From NCBI RefSeq assembly GCF_040712315.1, contig NC_134017.1:27015273-27079272 (forward strand): a stretch of 64,000 nucleotides of DNA, read 5' to 3'. The notes under the pieces are model-generated. The model was not told where the DNA came from and ran no database searches. It worked only from the letters and a program-made list of their open reading frames with translations. How positions within the stretch are numbered: the first letter of the stretch is position 1; the number at the start of each line of letters is the position of its first letter. Both the position numbers and the translations under genes were made by a program. This DNA is from Castanea sativa. Lineage: Eukaryota; Streptophyta; Magnoliopsida; Fagales; Fagaceae. This document shows positions 1 to 11,978 of the stretch, piece after piece.

Positions 1-466
1 TATATGTGCACTGTAGTTTTAATGGTAAGGTACCACTACACAGATGACTTCCACCCAATGATGATCTTTTTTTTTCCCTCTTAAACAATGGCTTACTATT
101 TTATGTTTTCTACAGCAGTCCAAATATGCAGTACAAAATTTATTTTTCCAATTCATAATTTATCATATCTTTTTCATATTATGGAACTTAGAGTTCCATT
201 TTCTATAATGAACGAATCTAAAATAGTACACTTGTTGAGCCTTCTGTCTTGTTATGGCCTATCCTGACTAAAAAAATTATGGTTTTGTATTCCTGGCAGG
301 AAGAAGTCAACAATTATCAAAGAGATTGCCAGAAAATTATTTGGTGACTTGCATTATTCATACTCAAGTGTTCCTGAGGATCTTGTTGGAATACAATATA
401 GTGTGGAGGAAATGGAGAATTTATATTTAAGCATGGGGTTGAATGATGTTCACTTTATAGGGATTT

Positions 467-488
467 GGGGAATGGGCGGAATCGGTAA
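467..488 (+). promoter_or_regulatory. Possible miR482/miR2118 target site over the P-loop codons
   Basis: In many eudicots the miR482/2118 family cuts NLR transcripts at the P-loop. From memory of the family sequence, this stretch pairs well with miR2118 apart from the ends and one internal mismatch, with a G:U. The same stretch recurs at 2920-2941 (-), with one extra change, and at 8738-8759 (+). Degradome or target prediction is needed. Confidence 0.4.
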
Positions 489-1415
489 AACAACTATTGC
501 ACAAGTCCTATATGATAAAATCCGTTATCATTTTGCTGGCAGTAGTTTTCTTGCAAATATTAGAGAAAAAAGTCAAAATGATGGTCTAGTTAGTTTACAG
601 AAACAACTTCTTTCAAATGTCTTGTTTGAAAAAAATATTGATATTTGGGATGTTCAAGGGGGAATCAATTTGATTAGAAACAGATTATGTCATAAGAGGG
701 TTCTTGTCATCCTTGATGATGTAGATCAACCCGAACAATTAGAAGGATTAGTAGGCAAGAAAAGTTGGTTTGGTCTAGGGAGTGTGATCATTATAATAAC
801 TAGAGATCAACATCTATTAATCAGACATGAAGTGTCTGAAGAAAAAATATACAAGCCTAAGATTTTGAATTTTGATGAAGCTCTTAAGCTTTTCAGTCTA
901 AAAGCTTTCAAGCAGGACAGTCCTTCAGAAGGTTACGAGGTGCTATCTAAAAATTTTATATATTATGCTCGAGGCCTTCCTTTAGCACTCAAAGTTTTGG
1001 GCTCCTTCACGTATCAGAGAAATCTAGATGCATAGGAATCTGAACTAGGTAGACTAAAAGAAAGAACAGACTGGGAAATCTTGGATGTGCTCCGAATAAG
1101 TTTTGATGGTCTAAGGATAACAGAGAAAAAAATATTTTTAGATATTGCTTGTTTCTTCAAAGGAATGACTAAAGATCGTGTAGCAAACATACTACAAACT
1201 ACCCATTATAGGCCAAACATTGATATAGATGTTCTTGTAGAAAAATCTCTTATAATCATCTCAAATGGAACATTGTGGATGCATGATTTAATACAAGAAT
1301 TAGGTAAGGAAATTGTTCGTTGTGAATCTCCTGACGAGCCTGGTGGATGCAGTTGGTTGTGGTTGAAGGAGGATATCTTTCATGTACTAATAGATAGTGC
1401 AGTAAGTTGTTTTAA

Positions 1416-1417
<2 letters not shown>

Positions 1418-1458
<41 letters not shown>
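1418..1458. repeat. (CT)n microsatellite in NLR intron, copy 1
   Basis: An uninterrupted CT run lies just inside the intron after the NB-ARC exon. The same intron of copy 3 has a shorter run (9687-9712), so the length changed after duplication. Apparent SLSLSL protein tails here are translated microsatellite. Confidence 0.95.
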
Positions 1459-1461
<3 letters not shown>

Positions 1462-2011
1462 TAACAATTAATGTGCTTACTTTTTGTTGTTGGGTACTAG
1501 GGAACAGAAAAGGTTGAAGGCATCTTCTTCAACTCATCTCCAGATAAAGAGGATAATGTTAAAGTCAATTTTGAAGCCTTCTCAAAGATGAGAAACCTAA
1601 GATTGCTTTATATTGATAATGTGCACCTTCCTCAAGGCCTCAGTTTTCTTTCAAGTGAGTTACGTCTTATGAATTGGCTTGGATATCCTTTAAAATTCAT
1701 GCCAAGAAATTTCCATCCCAACAAACTTGTTGAACTCATAATGCCTCGTAGCCACATCAAACAACTATGGGAGGGAGTTTGGGTAAGATTTTCACTCATG
1801 CAAAACGTGGTTTTTTATTTATTTGTTAATAATCAATTATGTTCATAAGGGTTTAATTTTCTCTTTTTATTTGTTTTTCAATGCTAACAGAGTTTAGAGT
1901 GGCTAAGAATCATTGATCTCAGTGATTCTAAAGAGTTGATTATGACCTTGGATTTTGCTAGAGTCTCAAATCTTGAGAAGCTGATTCTCAAAGGGTGCAC
2001 AAAATTATCTA

Positions 2012-2121
2012 AGATTGGCAACTTGAGTCAAAGTAGCTCTCCACGATTGCAACTTCTCTCCGTTCTTGATAAGCTCTTCATGTTTAGCAAAGGCCTCTGC
2101 AAAACTGCCCGTCTGTTTCCG
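2012..2121 (-). other. 108-base TIR-exon fragment inserted at the inversion breakpoint
   Basis: Bases 2012-2119 are identical to 4824-4931, a slice of the copy 2 TIR exon in the same (-) orientation. At the left edge LRR and TIR sequence share the microhomology AGATT (2012-2016). At the right edge two extra bases (CG, 2120-2121) precede NB-ARC sequence. Microhomology, templated filler and a two-base addition are typical of replication-based or end-joining repair. Confidence 0.92.
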
Positions 2122-5100
2122 TCATGCATCCACAATGTTCCATTTGAGATGATTATAAGAGATTTTTCTACAAGAACATCTATATCAATGTTTGGCCTAT
2201 AATGGGGAGTTTGTAGTATGTTTGCTACACGATCTTTAGTCATTCCTTTGAAGAAACAAGCAATATCTAAAAATATTTTTTTCTCCGTTATCCTTAGGCC
2301 ATCAAAACTTATTCGGAGCACATCCAAGATTTCCCAGTCTGTTCTTTCTTTTAGTCTACCTAGTTCAGATTCCCATGCATCTAGATTTCTCTGATACATG
2401 AAGGAGCCCAAAACTTTGAGTGCTAAAGGAAGGCCTTGAGCATAATATATAAAATTTTTAGATAGCACCTCGTAACCTTCTGAAGGACTGTCCTGCTTGA
2501 AAGCTTTCAGACTGAAAAGCTTAAGAGCTTCATCAAAATTCAAAATCTTAGGCTTGTATATTTTTTCTTCAGACACTTCATGTCTGATTAATAGATGTTG
2601 ATCTCTAGTTATTATAATGATCACACTCCCTAGACCAAACCAACTTTTCTTGCCTACTAATCCTTCTAATTGTTCGGGTTGATCTACATCATCAAGGATG
2701 ACAAGAACCCTCTTATGACATAATCTGTTTCTAATCAAATTGATTCCCCCTTGAACATCCCAAATATCAATATTTTTTTCAAACAAGACATTTGAAAGAA
2801 GTTGTTTCTGTAAACTAACTAGACCATCATTTTGACTTTTTTCTCTAATATTTGCAAGAAAACTACTGCCAGCAAAATGATAACGGATTTTATCATATAG
2901 GACTTGTGCAATAGTTGTTTTACCGATTCCGCCCATTCTCCAAATCCCTATAAAGTGAACATCATTCAACCCCATGCTTAAATATAAATTCTCCATTTCA
3001 TCCACACGATATTGTATTCCAACAAGATCCTCAGGAACACTTGAGTATGAATAATGCAAGTCACCAAATAATTTTCTGGCAATCTCTTTGATAATTGTTG
3101 ACTCCTTCCTGCCAGGAATACAGAACCATAATTTTTTTAGTCAGGATAGGCCATAACAAGACAGAAGGCTCAACAAGTGTACTATTTTAGATTCGTTCAT
3201 TATAGAAAATGGAACTCTAAGTTCCATAATATGAAAAAGATATGATAAATTATGAATTGGCAAAATAAATTTTGTACTGCATATTTGGACTGCTGTAGAA
3301 AACATAAAATAGTAAGCCATTGTTTAAGAGGGAAAAAAAAAGATCATCATTGGGTGGAAGTCATCTGTGTAGTGGTACCTTAACATTAAAACTACAGTGC
3401 ACATATAGTGGTCTTGGTCAGTAAGAGTTGGAAGGTAGCTTTGCCTTTTAAATCTAAAATTAACAACTTTCAATTAAACTTCAAAAAAGCAACATTTCAA
3501 TTTTACGTGATTCTTCATTTGTTGTAACTATTCTTCATTACAACTAGCATGTCATGTTATATTTTATCTTGACTAGCTATATTTCTAATTCATCTTTTGG
3601 AACTCTTCGGGCTTTCATTGCTTGATTTAGAAAATAGAAAAATAAAGAAAAGATGCATGTGATCCCAAACGAATATAGTATAAATTATTGTTTCTGCAGA
3701 ATGAATATGGGTTCTTGCTTTCAAAGAAAGGAGCTTGCCTGCTCAGAGGTAGGAGCCTTTGTGCAATTCCTGTACTTTCTGAGTATAATTGGGAATGGAA
3801 TAAAGTTTCAAGATTAAGGTCAGTAACAACGCATTCTTGAGGAGTCATATAGAGAATGGTGAGGTATTGAGGGCATGTTCTATGGACTTCTAGGGAATTA
3901 GAGATTCTAGCTGTGATTAGTGGAAATGGGAAAAAGGTTCAAATATATAAATCTATATATTTGGTCAGTTGGACTCTTTCAATACTGACAAATTCAATTG
4001 CACAGCTACTTATAAAGCCATCAAATAGTCTCATTCAATTCTAGATTAATGGAAAAATATTTGGTTCTAAATGCTTAAGCATTCATTTATAGCTTAGTTT
4101 ATTATCTAATAAAAAAAAAAAAAGGAAAAAAAGATCAATACACAAGTAACTAGTTTAGTGGGGAAAGAATGGAAACGCTATTCTCATTTTTTATGCCTAC
4201 AATTCACAAGACATATTTGGAAATATGACTTGAATTATTGATCATTATGCTGACATATTGATGATTGGGAAGCAGAATTCAGATGGGTTATACAAGGCAG
4301 CAGCTTTGGTCTACACTTCTAGTAGTAACCTTAGCTGCTAATTTCTATTATATATAAACTAGAAACAAATCAGAGATTTCATGCTGCAAATTTTAAAGGT
4401 GAAGAAGCCATTTTCAAAGCCATGAAGAAAGATATAAAATTTGGATTTGCCTCTTGCAAAAAATGTCAAGGGGAGACGCACACAGAGGAAAATAAGAGTT
4501 CCTGGAATTATGTTATTTGAGTTACTAACTGCTGCTTAAGATTGTGCTCCGTGACTAATCTTTTTCTTTTTTCTTTTTTTTTGAGCAAGACACTAGTAAC
4601 TAATCAAGTAGTTAATATTTGAGTAATGGACACAACGTAAGTATTAAATTCGGCGATCCAAGATTAGAATTCTTTTCTATCTGGCTGAGTAAATATATTA
4701 AATAACATAACTTGAAAAAATTTATTTGGCCAAGTGAAACAAAGCAATGATGTATAATATTTATATTCTGAAAGTGTGCAAAAGAAATTCTTACTTGTTC
4801 CGTGTATCCCATCCCATCCAGAGAGATTGGCAACTTGAGTCAAAGTAGCTCTCCACGATTGCAACTTCTCTCCGTTCTTGATAAGCTCTTCATGTTTAGC
4901 AAAGGCCTCTGCAAAACTGCCCGTCTGTTTCTGTACATCAGATGGATCCACACCATAAAAAACAGGCAAGATTGTTAGCCTAGTCTTTTCCTTGCACTCA
5001 ACAATCTTTACAAGTTCATCCAAGCACTAAGACGAAGACGCATAGTTTCTTGATAGAACAATGATTGCGAACTTCGACTTTTCTATAGCATTGAAGAGCT

Positions 5101-5242
5101 CCGGGGAAATGGGTTTTCCTCTCTCAAGTCTTTCATCATCTCTAAAAGTCACAATTCCTTTTTGATCCAAGACAGCATATAGATGGTCTGTGAAGTTATT
5201 GCGGGTGTCCTCACCTTTGAAACTGAGGAAAACATCATACAT
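2122..5242 (-). pseudogene. TIR-NBS-LRR resistance gene, copy 2: TIR plus NB-ARC, truncated at the MHD motif
   Basis: The TIR exon (5242 to 4795) begins MYDVFLSFKGEDTR; an in-frame TAA lies upstream, so this ATG is the only in-frame start. A TAG at 5027-5029 replaces the Trp of the conserved SSSWCLDEL motif. Intron 1 (4794 to 3109, about 1.7 kb, no gene seen inside) opens GTAAGA. The NB-ARC exon runs from 3108 to 2122 and is open, but it ends at LWMHD and then reads into the TIR filler. The first Walker A glycine is Arg here (RMGGIGKTT). The visible splice sites join a phase-1 donor to an exon needing phase 2, so splicing would shift the frame by one base. LRR and C-terminal exons are missing. 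A truncated TIR-NB protein is conceivable but three lesions argue against it. Confidence 0.93.
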
Positions 5243-8200
5243 TCCATTGGAAAATTACAAAGCTTCAGTGTGTGTGATATCAGCCTTCTCTCTGTCTTTA
5301 ACGTCTGAAGCCTTCTCTCTCTTCTTCACAAATGAATACCAAAATAAGCAAAGCTAACAACAACAATAATAGCATATTTAAAAACACTGACAATAAACTG
5401 AACCTAATAGGCTGAGTAGTACAAAAATTAATAGATACCAAGTCCAGAAAAAACAAAGGCAAGAATAGGAGTGAGTGTGCTAAATATGTTAAAAATCATG
5501 AAATTTGGTGTAAAGATAGAATTAATTCAGGTATATTCTCTAAAGCTTGAAATCTGAATTAAAATTTAAAAATCAAATTTTAATGCTAAGATTAAAATCT
5601 AATATGGGGTAATTTCTTTACATTACAACATAAACAACAATCCAAACTCACAAAATATTCATCCAACAGGTACAAAGTATCAATCATGATAGAACATGAT
5701 AGAATTGCAATGACAATACCAAGTTCAATTCCATATATGATTTTGAACTTATGTAGACACAAATGAAGCTGAAGCGCCACTTCAAAAACCAAAAAAAAAA
5801 AAAGTTTTTTAATTTGTCAAAGCTTTTCTAATCAATCTAATGAATCACAAAGTCAAGCAAAAAACAAAAGTTAGCATTTTGTTATATTTTTATAATTTTC
5901 CTCACAGTTTAAATAGCAATTGAAAGACTATAAATGCGTAACACTAATTACAAATGCAGGTATCAATTATACAAAAAGGTTTCAAGAAATAAAATTTATG
6001 ACATTTTTTTTTTCGTTCACATGCTCATCTTTGGATTTCTCTTATAGGAAACGTAAATGCATTATTTTTTTTTAATATTTTGTTCTTTAAAGAAAGTGCA
6101 GTTAAATAGTTCAAAAAATTGTGAAAGATCATTTAAAAAAATGATGTTTTCAGTTTTTATTCTGTTCGGAAATTCGTTTGAGGGAATTATTTTTCAAAAA
6201 CAGAATCACAATGAGAATTTAAACATCCTAGAAAATAATTTCAAATTTACTACACATATATTCACTCTACAATTTGAAATCATTTAAGAAACAACATACA
6301 AAATGGCATAAAACTAACCTAAAATACATAAAAATTGAATAGAATATTGTTAACAATTAGTCATATACATTAGAAAATATTAAGAACACGGGTAACACAA
6401 TAATTTTTTCATATAATTTTAACCCAATATGAGATCAAAACATACATAAAAGGAAATAACAATAAGACATAAAGAAACAATAATTGCAGCAGTGACATTT
6501 TGACAATCAAAATAAAATTAAAAATATCAAACTTCTTCAATCTCCCTCTTGCTCTCTAATGGAAAGAGAACTCTGTTTTTCTTTTCTCTAAATGGTATTC
6601 TAAAGAGTAGTTTATGGGAAAAAATAACCTGTAGCTAAGCGAACTGCTTATTTGGCTAATTTCACCTCATATATTTACAGCCACAAATATCCTACACTAA
6701 TTCAACCAAGGCTACAATAAAAACCATACAAATTTCAAAAGGAAGAAATCTAATATTAAGTAAATCAATTTCAAGTAATATCAATTACTCAATAAATTTC
6801 TTCATATGAGATTTAGGAAGCATGAAGTAATTCTACAAAAAAAAAATAAAAGAAACCCATTAAAGCATATTGCAGGAATAGAGTTTAAATTGATAAGTAT
6901 TATGTTGTAGTGCAACTCATATCCTAACAGTCCACTCATCCAAAATTTAAATCAGATAAATATTAAATCAAGCCCCAAAGAAAGTAATGGAGAAACAGAG
7001 ACATAAAAATACTATAGATTCAAAAAAGCAAGCAGACACTAGAAGCTATCTTCTTTTTGGTATAAAAGGCCATTTAGACTCAGAAGGGGATAAAAGTAAA
7101 TAATTGATTATAGAATTTAGGAACAAAAAGTTGAGGAAAATAAATGTAAAGATGTTGAACAGGGGGTACATTGCATATTTAAATTTTTAAAAAGAAAATA
7201 GAAATGAGACCAAATAACTTAGGAACCAAAAAATAGAATGAAGTTAGTTATACGCATACTAAATTTTATAACAATGAAAAAACTGTCAAACGTATACTAC
7301 GATTAGAGTCCCTAAATATAATAATAATAAAAAAAAATAGATGAAGAAGCAGGTTAAAAAATCAAACAGATATGAAGAATTCCATTCCAGTGAAATGCTC
7401 CTTTAACATAAACCATGCATGTCATTCAAAGAATCTGTCTGATAAATAGAAAAATGTAAGGTTTGTCAGGGAAGATGAGGTTTGGCAAAACAAAAAAAAT
7501 TTATCTTCATTTTCTGATAATAACAAAGGCAAATAGCTATTGATGAGGGTAATCTCTATCTTCACCTTGTGATCATGATAAAGATGCAACAATCAACAAC
7601 CTATTATGATATAGCACATCAAGGGAAAGAAGCAATAAATCAACCAAAGAATTAAACATACTAAGGACACACACAAAAGAACTCTCACCGAAGTGTCGAC
7701 TTCCTTAAAATATGCGGCTCAAGCCACAGCAAAGTTTGGAATGTAATTTGATGGGAATAAAAACCCAGACAATATGATACTTCACAACAAAGATTGTGTA
7801 ATTTGAAAAATGGAAAATAAATTGAATCTCAATTAAATCAAAACAATGTCAAAGTAAGATAACATTTTTTTCACATTAAATTCAGTAAAGAAAATTGAGT
7901 ATAGCACATACACAACAAACTGAATTAGTAAAAAACCCTTCAGCTGATCCAAGTTCAATCAAACATAAACTCTATCAATTTATATAAAATACAAATCAGA
8001 TCTAGTAACTTCACTTTTTTGCTTAGCATCAAGACAACAATTCACTATTAAATTCTCACGTTACTATCATAGTATCATCATAAGCCAATCAGACCAAATG
8101 TTATAAAAGGATAACTTGAGTAAGACTTGGTATGCCGAAGGAATTAAGTTTTATAAAAATAAACAAACAATCAACATTTTAAATGTCGTGCCATTAAAAA

Positions 8201-8641
8201 AATTGTGAAAAGAATTTGGTTAGAAAACTATGAAGATTTGCCTCTACCCATTATTGATCAACAAATCTGGCCTTAGTATCATATAAATTAAGTACCAACA
8301 CATATTTCAATGGATTACTCATTTTCAATGAGTCTTATGTAATTTAGACAGTACATAGGTAATCTACATTTAAAGCTGATGACCATCATTAAGCACAGTT
8401 TGTTCATTATTTATAAGACCTTATTAGTCTATATAATATAACATAGATAGGTTTATGTTATAAAATAGTAATAGCTCACAAGATAATTAGATCATATCAT
8501 CCATGGTATCTAGATGGGTGGCCATTAGATGAATAATGAGTAATTATAATTAACAGATAATGCTAGTAACTCATGATGATGAACAAACTTGGCTAATAAT
8601 GAATAAAATTATTATTAAACAGTTTATGGCTTGATGGGTTA
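5243..8641. other. AT-rich intergenic region, no gene recognised
   Basis: The stretch is strongly AT-rich with many short poly-A/T runs. The first 100 bases would be the upstream region of copy 2 and contain a twice-repeated GAGAGAAGGC-like segment. Only short chance ORFs are present and I recognise no transposon ends. Confidence 0.6.
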
Positions 8642-9686
8642 TTCCTGAGGATCTTGTTGGAATACAATATCGTGTGGAGGAAATGGAGAATTTATATTTA
8701 AGCATGGGGTTGAATGATGTTCACTTTATAGGGATTTGGGGAATGGGCGGAATCGGTAAAACAACTATTGCACAAGTCCTATATGATAAAATCCGTTATC
8801 ATTTTGCTGGCAGTAATTTTCTTGCAAATATTAGAGAAAAAATCAAAATGATGGTCTAGTTAGTTTACAGAAACAACTTCTTTCAAATGTCTTGTTTGAA
8901 AAAAATATTGATATTTGGGATGTTCAAGGGGGAATCAATTTGATTAGAAACAGATTATGTCATAAGAGGGTTCTTGTCATCCTTGATGATGTAGATCAAC
9001 CCGAACAATTAGAAGGATTAGTAGGCAAGAAAAGTTGGTTTGGTCTAGGGAGTGTGATCATTATAATAACTAGAGATCAACATCTATTAATCAGACATGA
9101 AGTGTCTGAAGAAAAAATATACAAGCCTAAGATTTTGAATTTTGATGAAGCTCTTAAGCTTTTCAGTCTAAAAGCTTTCATGCAGGACAGTCCTTCAGAA
9201 GGTTACGAGGTGCTATCTAAAAATTTTATATATTATACTCAAGGCCTTCCTTTAGCACTCAAAGTTTTGGGCTCCTTCATGTATCAGAGAAATCTAGATG
9301 CATGGGAATCTGAACTATGTAGACTAAAAGAAAGAACAGACTGGGAAATCTTGGATGTGCTCCGAATAAGTTTTGATGGCCTAAGGATAACAGAGAAAAA
9401 AATATTTTTAGATATTGCTTGTTTCTTCAAAGGAATGACTAAAGATCGTGTAGCAAACATACTACAAACTCCCCATTATAGGCCAAACATTGATATAGAT
9501 GTTCTTGTAGAAAAATCTCTTATAATCATCTCAAATGGAACATTGTGGATGCATGATTTAATACAAGAATTAGGTAAGGAAATTGTTCGTTGTGAATCTC
9601 CTGACGAGCCTGGTGGACGCAGTCGGTTGTGGTTGAAGGAGGATATCCTTCATGTACTAATAGATGGTGCAGTAAGTTGTTTTAAT

Positions 9687-9712
9687 CTCTCTCTCTCTCT
9701 CTCTCTCTCTCT
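9687..9712. repeat. (CT)n microsatellite in NLR intron, copy 3
   Basis: Same intron position as the longer CT run in copy 1. Confidence 0.95.
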
Positions 9713-11234
9713 TAATAACAATTAATGTGCTTACTTTTTGTTGTTGGGTACTAGGGAACAGAAAAGGTTGAAGGCATCTTCTTCAACTCATCTCCAAATA
9801 AAGAGGATAATGTTAAAGTCAATTTTGAAGCCTTCTCAAAGATGAGAAACCTAAGATTGCTTTATATTGATAATGTGCACCTTCCTCAAGGCCTCAGTTT
9901 TCTTTCAAGTGAGTTACGTCTTATGAATTGGCTTGGATATCCTTTAAAATTCATGCCAAGAAATTTCCATCCCAACAAACTTGTTGAACTCATAATGCCT
10001 CGTAGCCACATCAAACAACTATGGGAGGGAGTTTGGGTAAGATTTTCACTCATGCAAAACGTGGTTTTTTATTTATTTGTTAATAATCAATTATGTTCAT
10101 AAGGGTTTAATTTTCTCTTTTTATTTGTTTTTCAATGCTAACAGAGTTTAGAGTGGCTAAGAATCATTGGCCTCAGTGATTCTAGAGAGTTGATTATGAC
10201 CTTGGATTTTGCTAGAGTCCCAAATCTTGAGAAGCTGATTCTCAAAGGGTGCACAAAATTATCTAAGATTCACGCATCCCTTGGAGATCTCAAACATCTT
10301 ATTTTATTGGATTTGAATGGCTGCACATGTCTTAACAGCCTTCCATGCAAGATTAACTTAGAATCTCTTGAAATTTTTATTCTTTCAAGTTGTTCAAAGC
10401 TGAAGAATTTTCCAGAAATTGTGGGAAATATGTCACGCTTGCTAAAACTTTATTTGGATGGGACTGCTATAGAAGATCTACCATCATCAATGGAGCAGTT
10501 AACTGGGCTTATCACATTGGATCTAACAAATTGCAAAAACCTTTCAAGTCTTCCAAGAGTTATTTGCAATTTGACATCTCTAAAAACTCTCACTCTATCT
10601 GGTTGCCTAAAACTTGACAATATGCCAATGAATTTGGGGAATCTAGAAGGCCTAGAGAAACTAGATGTGAGTGGAACTGCTATAAGAGAGCCACCTTCTT
10701 CCATCTTTTGCTTAAAAAATCTCAAAATACTATCTTTCCAAGGATGTAATGGGCTGTCATCTAAATCATGGTCATGGAAGAAGCTACTTAATTTTCTGTT
10801 AATGACAGAAACTCCAGATCTCATGGGCTTGGTATTGCCTTCTGTATTAGGTTTGAGTTCATTAACTAGATTGAATATTAGGAACTGCAATCTTCAAGCA
10901 ATCCCAAGTGACATTGGCTATTTGTCCTCATTAGAAGAATTAGATTTAAGTGAAAATAATTTTGTTTTCATTCCTGAAAGCATTAATCAACTATCTAAGT
11001 TGAGAGAATTTTGGGTGGAGAATTGTGTGAGTCTTCAATCGTTGCCGGAGCTTGAATTGACGAGTTCTTTAATTTGTGTTTCGGCAAATGGATGTACCTC
11101 ATTGGTATCTTTACCACCATTTAAAATAAAAGATAGTTTATTAAGTTCTTTGGATTTTCTCAATTGTTTCCGATTGGTTGACAGTCAAGGCCGTTGTGAC
11201 TTGTTCACTACATTGCTAAGAGAATATTTTCAGG

Positions 11235-11281
<47 letters not shown>
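11235..11281. repeat. Compound (CT)n(AC)n microsatellite at the LRR/C-JID intron
   Basis: A CT run passes directly into an AC run, starting at the GT of the probable donor (CAG|GTCTCT at 11231-11236). Together with the A-run at 11331-11343 it occupies most of this short intron. Confidence 0.93.
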
Positions 11282-11284
<3 letters not shown>

Positions 11285-11978
11285 AGCTTTCTTTAAAGAT
11301 CATGGTTGGTTTTTATGTTTCTGGAATCAACTAAAAAAAAAAAGATTTAATGTTGTTATTCCTGGAAGTGGAGTTCCGAACTGGTTTAGGCATCAAAGTG
11401 CGGGAGCTTCAATAAATCTGGAAGTGCCTACATATTTATTTAAACAATTTGGAGGAATTGCTCTCTGCGGTGTTTTTGGACCCCGCCGGCATCGTCCACA
11501 TAATGTTCTTAGCTATAAATTTTGCCTTACGTGTTACTTTAAAGCCAATGGAAATGACTTAGGTTGTTATCCATTCGCACAAGTTTCCGGAGAGTTGTTT
11601 GAAATGGTTGAATTGGATCATCGTTGGTTCATGTATACGCTCCTAAATTATTTAGATATGCGATTTCTTGCTGATGGATCCAGCTGTCAACTTGAGATTG
11701 AATTCAAAATCAATGATTCAGACATGATAGAGATAAAGAAATGTGGGGCCCATGTGGTATACAAGGAAGAAATGGAAGATCTAATACGCAGCATGGGTCA
11801 GAGTGAGTGCAGTAGCAGCATCATTCCTTATAATGAGGGTGTAGACGTTGATCATTTTGAAGAGGATATCAAAAGTAAGCAAAGTCGTGATGATGAAAAT
11901 GGAGCTAGTGGAGAAGGTAGCTCTACTCACATACCATACCCTAAGACTAAGAGAGTACGACTCTCTGATGGTGAGTGA

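Larger units (their letters stand above)
1..2016 (+). pseudogene. TIR-NBS-LRR resistance gene, copy 1: NB-ARC and first LRR exons, truncated
   Basis: Intracellular immune receptor (NLR) remnant. Inferred exons are 300-1401 (NB-ARC), 1501-1782 and 1891-2016 (start of LRR), all phase 0 at the later junctions, with GT/AG borders. Visible motifs are P-loop GMGGIGKTT, kinase-2 VLVILDDVD, GLPLALKVLGSF, RNBS-D KIFLDIACFFKGM and LWMHDLIQELGKEIV. RNBS-B reads GSVIIIITRD, where most TNLs have GSRIIITTRD; all three copies share this. A TAG at 1033-1035 replaces the Trp codon (TGG) kept in the other copies. The LRR exon stops at 2012-2016, where sequence of opposite orientation begins. The 5' part (TIR exon) would lie left of the window. 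Certainly NLR-derived; almost certainly not functional as a receptor. Confidence 0.93.
1..3407. repeat. Inverted duplication (palindrome) of NLR NB-ARC region
   Basis: Bases 1-1286 match the reverse complement of 2122-3407 with a constant coordinate sum of 3408, so there is no net indel over 1286 bases and only scattered substitutions. The arm includes intron 1 sequence (1-299) and most of the NB-ARC exon. The match continues to the first base of the window, so the left arm is cut by the window edge. The spacer (1287-2121) holds the rest of the copy 1 exons plus a TIR-derived filler. Confidence 0.95.
8642..11978 (+). pseudogene. TIR-NBS-LRR resistance gene, copy 3: NB-ARC, LRR and C-JID, lacking TIR
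   Basis: Homology to copies 1 and 2 starts abruptly inside the NB-ARC exon at 8642, leaving no TIR, intron 1 or promoter. Exons are 8642-9671, 9755-10036, 10145-11233 and a last exon of about 11340-11978. A single G is missing after 8842, which shifts the frame to a TAG at 8857-8859. Downstream the reading frame is otherwise open: kinase-2, GLPL, RNBS-D, MHD, then LRRs with TNL-style repeats (LEKLILKGCTKL, LYLDGTAIEDLPSSM, LDVSGTAIREPPSSI). The last exon begins FNVVIPGSGVPNWFRHQS, a post-LRR C-JID domain, and ends RVRLSDGE with TGA at 11976-11978. No convincing acceptor for the last exon is visible beside the poly-A run at about 11330. It shows what the LRR half of the family looked like. Confidence 0.93.

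Noticed and set aside
1081..1461. NLR-like protein ending in SLSLSLSL
   Set aside because: The tail is the intronic (CT)n microsatellite read past a good GT donor at 1402; it is not a protein end.
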